The notes under the pieces were generated by a model. The model saw only the letters and a list, made by a program, of their open reading frames with translations, did no database searches and had not been told where the DNA came from. Made by a program: the position numbers and the translations under genes. Below, one piece after another: positions 60,399 to 64,000 of a DNA stretch of 64,000 nt (position 1 is its first letter; each line of letters begins with the position of its first letter). The DNA is from Lactobacillus panisapium (GTDB taxonomy: Bacteria; Bacillota; Bacilli; Lactobacillales; Lactobacillaceae): positions 244,001-308,000 of the forward strand of contig NZ_CP048268.1 of NCBI RefSeq assembly GCF_019469265.1, read 5' to 3'.

Positions 60399-62261
60399 TT
60401 GGATAAAGCAGCAGAAAATAAAAAAACAAGTATGAAGGGTCAGCGGACCACAACCTTGTACCGCTTGCTCAAATTAATTGCGAATACTAGCCCTTGGATG
60501 TTAATTACGTCAATCATTGCTATTGTATTGACGGCCGGTGCCAATGTTATTGGTTCGCTTTTTATCGAGCGTTTAATTAACGTTTATATCATTCCGTTGA
60601 CTAAGCAAGCTCATCCTAATTTTGGTCCACTTTGGCAGGCAATTACGGTAATGTTTGGCTTTTATGCTATCGGCTTTATTTCAAACTACCTGTTTGCAAT
60701 GCTGATGGCCGTTTTGGCACAAAAAGTACAATATCGCGTTCGTAACGAAATGTTCGAGCATATGGAAAAATTGCCGATTTCTTATTTTGATGAGAATGAT
60801 TATGGGGATATTATGAGTCGTTATACCAACGATATCGATACCCTGATGCAGATGATTTCGCAATCAATTCCGCAATTTATGAACTCGATGCTCAACATTG
60901 TGTTTGTTTTAGCAGCGATGTTTAGTTTGAGCTGGCAGCTGACTATTTTTACCTTGATTATCTTTGCATTGTCAATTGGAATTGTGCGCTTTTTAACTAC
61001 GCGTTCATCACACTACTTCCAAATGCAGCAAAAAGAATTGGGTCAAGTCAACGGTTACAACGAAGAAATGCTTAATGGGCTAAAGGTAATTAAGGTCTTT
61101 AGTCATGAGCCTGAAGTTGAAAAGGATTTTAACGTTTATAACAAGGCCTTAGAAGATGCAGCAGGTAAAGCTAATACTTACGCTACTGTCTTATTCCCAA
61201 TTATGGGAAATGTTGGTAACTTGCTATACGTCTTAATTGCCGTTTTGGGTGGTGCTGTTGCGCTTAACCATATTGCTCCCTTGTCTTTGGGGGTAATCGG
61301 TGCCTTCTTGCAGCTATCTAAGCAGTTTGCTATGCCAATTGCGCAAATCTCGCAGCAATTAAACTCAATTGTTATGGCGTTAGCTGGTGCAAAAAGAATT
61401 TTCGACTTGGAAGATGAACCGGTTGAAATTGATGATGGCGATGTCACCATTTCGAAAAATAAAGATGTCAAAGGTTCATGGTACTGGAATGTTCCGCAAA
61501 AAGATGGTTCAGTCAAGAAAGTTACCGTTAAGGGTCACATTGTTTTTGACAAAGTAAACTTTGGTTACTCACCTAATAAGCAAATTTTGTACAACATTTC
61601 GCTTGATGCTAAGCCAGGCATGAAAGTTGCTTTAGTTGGTGAAACTGGTGCAGGTAAGACCACTATCTCCAACATGCTTAACCGTTTTTATGAAATTGGT
61701 TCAGGAACAATTACCTATGATGGCATTCCAATTAAACGGATCAAAAAAGATGACTTGCGACGGTCACTATCGATTGTTCTGCAGGAAACGCACATGTTTA
61801 CCGGAACTATTATGGACAATATCCGCTTCGGTAACATGGAAGCCAGCGATGATGACGTCTACCAAGCAGCACACCTTTCACACGCAGATGAGTTCATTCA
61901 TAATTTAGATGAGGGCTATAAGACTGTGATTGATGGTAATGGCGGCGATTTATCCCAAGGACAAATGCAGCTATTAAGTATCGCACGGGCAATGATTGCT
62001 GATGAACCGGTTATGATTTTGGATGAGGCAACTTCAAGCATTGATACTCAAACGGAGAAGTTGGTTCAAGCCGGAATGGATAACCTGTTAGCAGGGCGAA
62101 CAAGTTTTGTCATTGCGCACCGTTTATCGACAATTGTTAACTCGGACTTGATTTTAGTTCTTGACCACGGTCATATTATTGAAGCTGGTAACCACGAAGA
62201 GCTTCTCAAGGAGAAGGGTTACTACTACGAACTCTACACTGGCAAGAAAGAAATTGAATAA
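60399..62261 (+). CDS. Heterodimeric ABC exporter subunit, catalytic-Walker-B half (LmrD/BmrD-like)
   Basis: 620 residues. Walker A GETGAGKT at about 414-421, Walker B MILDEATSSID with the catalytic Glu543, but a degenerate signature LSQGQMQ. So the active site is formed by this Walker A/B and the signature of the first subunit. I chose TTG 60399 because AGGTGA precedes it at the right distance; GTG 60390 directly after the first stop is the alternative. It has a longer linker before the ATPase domain than its partner. Confidence 0.88.
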   Translation: MDKAAENKKTSMKGQRTTTLYRLLKLIANTSPWMLITSIIAIVLTAGANVIGSLFIERLINVYIIPLTKQAHPNFGPLWQAITVMFGFYAIGFISNYLFAMLMAVLAQKVQYRVRNEMFEHMEKLPISYFDENDYGDIMSRYTNDIDTLMQMISQSIPQFMNSMLNIVFVLAAMFSLSWQLTIFTLIIFALSIGIVRFLTTRSSHYFQMQQKELGQVNGYNEEMLNGLKVIKVFSHEPEVEKDFNVYNKALEDAAGKANTYATVLFPIMGNVGNLLYVLIAVLGGAVALNHIAPLSLGVIGAFLQLSKQFAMPIAQISQQLNSIVMALAGAKRIFDLEDEPVEIDDGDVTISKNKDVKGSWYWNVPQKDGSVKKVTVKGHIVFDKVNFGYSPNKQILYNISLDAKPGMKVALVGETGAGKTTISNMLNRFYEIGSGTITYDGIPIKRIKKDDLRRSLSIVLQETHMFTGTIMDNIRFGNMEASDDDVYQAAHLSHADEFIHNLDEGYKTVIDGNGGDLSQGQMQLLSIARAMIADEPVMILDEATSSIDTQTEKLVQAGMDNLLAGRTSFVIAHRLSTIVNSDLILVLDHGHIIEAGNHEELLKEKGYYYELYTGKKEIE

Positions 62262-62276
62262 AATAAAATAATAAGA

Positions 62277-62321
62277 ATCCTAATATCTACAATAAGTTGT
62301 CAAAGATATTAGGATTTTTTG
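62277..62321 (+). terminator. Terminator of the ABC exporter pair
   Basis: AATCCTAATATCT / AGATATTAGGATT stem, loop of 15 bases, T run. Confidence 0.85.
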
Positions 62322-62585
62322 TTTGCTGATTTTTAAAGATAATTGCTGATATCAGTGCATTTAAAGCTTACGCGAGCAAGGTTAAAGAAGCTTAAGGTTA
62401 ACAAAGTAAAATTAACTTTCTACTAAAAAAGTATCTAATCAGAGCACATTTTTAGATGAAAACATCAGTTTGTGTTATTGTAATAAAAGAATAAATTTAC
62501 GTGAACGTGTTATTGCGGTTAAAGTGCTACCTAGCAATGATTTAGCCGTTAACTAGTGCAGTGCTGAGTAAAAAGGAAATTATCA
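62322..62585. other. Gene-free stretch before the permease fusion
   Basis: About 265 bases. No clear ORF. The TTATTGTAATAAAA piece near 62475 may be a -10 region. Nothing else is supported. Confidence 0.35.
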
Positions 62586-64000
62586 ATGAACCAAATTATA
62601 CAAATCCTCAATGTTCGCCGGGGAGATTTATGGGTTGCCCTGTTGCAGCACTTACAAATATCGTTAGTATCATTGTTATTAGCAATGCTGATAGCAATGC
62701 CACTTGCCTTTTGGGCAACTAAGCATAAAAAGGCGGCTGAATTTTTATTACAGCTAACCAGTATCTTACAAACAATTCCGTCCTTAGCCCTTTTAGGTCT
62801 TTTGATTCCGTTAGTTGGGATTGGCACGGTTCCGGCAGTGATTGCCTTAGTTGTTTATGCCCTGTTGCCAATTTTTCAAAATACTTATGTTGGACTAACC
62901 GGCATTGATCCCGCACTTGAAGAAGCTGCCAATGCTTTTGGGATGTCTAGACTGCAAAAACTGACCAAGGTTGAATTGCCGCTTGCGATGCCAACAATTA
63001 TTTCGGGAATTCGGACTGCGCTAGTTTTAATCATCGGTACAGCAACGATGGCTGCGTTAATTGGTGCAGGTGGATTAGGAAGTTTTATCCTACTTGGAAT
63101 TGATCGCAATAACACTGCCTTAATCATTATCGGTGCTGTTTGTTCCGGCCTATTGGCAATCACTTTAAGTGCGCTAATCAAATGGCTTGAACATGCCTCA
63201 ATTAGAACCACCCTCGGTGTTTTCGGCGTCTGCCTGCTTTTTTTGGTCGGTTCAGGTGTTTATCAAACAATCAATAGCCAGACGGAAACGGTGACGATTG
63301 CCGGTAAATTAGGTGCAGAACCAGAAATCTTAATTAATATGTACAAAGAATTAATTGAAGACGGTGATAAGCACGTCAAAGTAACCCTTAAGCCCAATTT
63401 TGGGAAGACAACTTTTTTGTTTAGTGCACTTAAAAATGACAAAATTGATATTTATCCGGAATTTACCGGAACAGTGCTGGAAACTTTAGCCAAAAAGCCG
63501 GTCACGACGACTAATTTAACCGAAAAGCAAACTTATCAGCAAGCGCGTGCAGTTCTTGCTAAGCAAGATAACCTTACCTTGCTTAAGCCAATGGCCTACG
63601 ATAATACTTATGCGCTCGCGGTTAAAGCCAGTTTTATGAAAAAACACCAGCTAAAGACAATCAGTGATTTAGCAAACATTCAGAACCAGTTAAAGGGTGG
63701 CATGACCATGGAATTTATTGATCGTGGTGATGGCTTTAAGGGCATTAAAAAGCGTTACCGGATTAATTTCCCGGTTAAATCGATGGAGCCAGCACTGCGC
63801 TACCAGGCAATTGAGCAGGGAAAAGTTAATATTGTTGACGCATATTCCACTGATAGTGAACTGCGGCAATATCACTTAAATATTTTAAAAGATGATAAGC
63901 ATAACTTCCCAATCTATCAGGGGGCACCACTCATGCGGTCTGATTTTGCTAAGCGGCACCCACAGATTGTAGCTAGTTTGAACAAACTGGCAGGCAGAAT
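62586..64000 (+). CDS. Fused ABC permease/substrate-binding protein, OpuC/EgtU type (partial)
   Basis: 471 codons visible, cut by the right edge. Residues about 1-210 are a BPD_transp_1 permease ('[30 protein letters not shown]' is the EAA loop), a further helix at about 215-232, then an OpuAC substrate-binding domain ('[21 protein letters not shown]', '[11 protein letters not shown]'). Such fusions carry choline/betaine/carnitine or, in S. pneumoniae EgtU, ergothioneine. No ATPase lies upstream, so it should follow beyond the edge. AAAGGAA ahead of the ATG. Confidence 0.87.
   Translation, partial: MNQIIQILNVRRGDLWVALLQHLQISLVSLLLAMLIAMPLAFWATKHKKAAEFLLQLTSILQTIPSLALLGLLIPLVGIGTVPAVIALVVYALLPIFQNTYVGLTGIDPALEEAANAFGMSRLQKLTKVELPLAMPTIISGIRTALVLIIGTATMAALIGAGGLGSFILLGIDRNNTALIIIGAVCSGLLAITLSALIKWLEHASIRTTLGVFGVCLLFLVGSGVYQTINSQTETVTIAGKLGAEPEILINMYKELIEDGDKHVKVTLKPNFGKTTFLFSALKNDKIDIYPEFTGTVLETLAKKPVTTTNLTEKQTYQQARAVLAKQDNLTLLKPMAYDNTYALAVKASFMKKHQLKTISDLANIQNQLKGGMTMEFIDRGDGFKGIKKRYRINFPVKSMEPALRYQAIEQGKVNIVDAYSTDSELRQYHLNILKDDKHNFPIYQGAPLMRSDFAKRHPQIVASLNKLAGR

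Noticed and set aside
1..64000. CRISPR arrays, tRNA or rRNA genes, prophage
   Set aside because: No regular repeat-spacer pattern, cloverleaf-like sequence, rRNA stretch or phage gene cluster was seen by reading; a tRNA scan was not possible.

Overview
The window reads as a low-GC Gram-positive chromosome, most likely a Lactobacillus of the strict-sense (L. delbrueckii) group. This rests on the protein families (lactobacillar DUF4931, DUF1129, DUF951, HrtRBA, ECF S-component), strong AGGAGG-type ribosome sites, consensus sigma-A promoters, U-tract hairpin terminators, and a sugar metabolism built on PTS. No rRNA, tRNA, intact insertion sequence, prophage or CRISPR array was seen. The order rsmG-noc-parA-parB-DUF951-ychF near the right end is usual close to the replication origin in Firmicutes. 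Species assignment is inference.

Layout. 1-6.9 kb: the N-terminal part of an envelope protein cut by the left edge (L,D-transpeptidase-like), a HIT-like DUF4931 protein, an ECF S-component, and a Bce-type ABC set with one ATPase and two tandem permease paralogs. 6.9-13.4 kb: a complete branched-chain amino-acid ABC transporter (livJ-H-M-G-F) followed by a second livJ. Each livJ copy is preceded by its own consensus promoter, a 28-29-codon leader peptide rich in Ile/Leu codons, and a mutually exclusive RNA hairpin set ending in a terminator. These are two classical-looking transcription attenuators and are the best regulatory find in the window. 13.5-15.8 kb: two exported matrixin-like zinc metalloproteases flanking a histidine phosphatase. 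16-21.6 kb: HelD, GNAT, CoaA, an ornithine cyclodeaminase-family enzyme and EF-P. 21.7-26.5 kb: an RpiR regulator diverging from a mannose-family PTS operon headed by a tyrosine phosphatase, with three copies of a palindromic operator. 26.5-34.1 kb: a small-RNA candidate, a membrane protein with a basic coiled coil, and a second ascorbate-type PTS operon that carries two class-I aldolases and a KpsF/GutQ-like isomerase. 34.2-42.1 kb: two small proteins of unknown function, then a DeoR regulator diverging from a complete L-ascorbate operon ulaG-C-A-B-D-E-F with a perfect cre site.

42.1-64 kb: YaaA, a second histidine phosphatase, an hrtRBA-like haem-efflux operon with a perfect TetR palindrome, a small protein plus another TetR regulator, a flavin/redox cluster (two FMN reductases, a tyrosine phosphatase, ApbE), an exported C39-like peptidase, CvpA, the rsmG-noc-par cluster, ychF, a DUF1129 protein, a heterodimeric ABC exporter with one degenerate ATPase site, and a fused permease/binding protein of the OpuC/EgtU type running off the right edge.

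How it fits together: the window holds at least three PTS-based carbon routes under separate local control (RpiR, PRD, DeoR plus CcpA/cre). Amino-acid import is tied by attenuation to charged Ile/Leu tRNA supply. Several efflux systems (Bce-like, Hrt-like, LmrCD-like) suggest a host- or food-associated niche. The PTS/aldolase/A5P-isomerase operon is the best candidate for an undescribed catabolic pathway.
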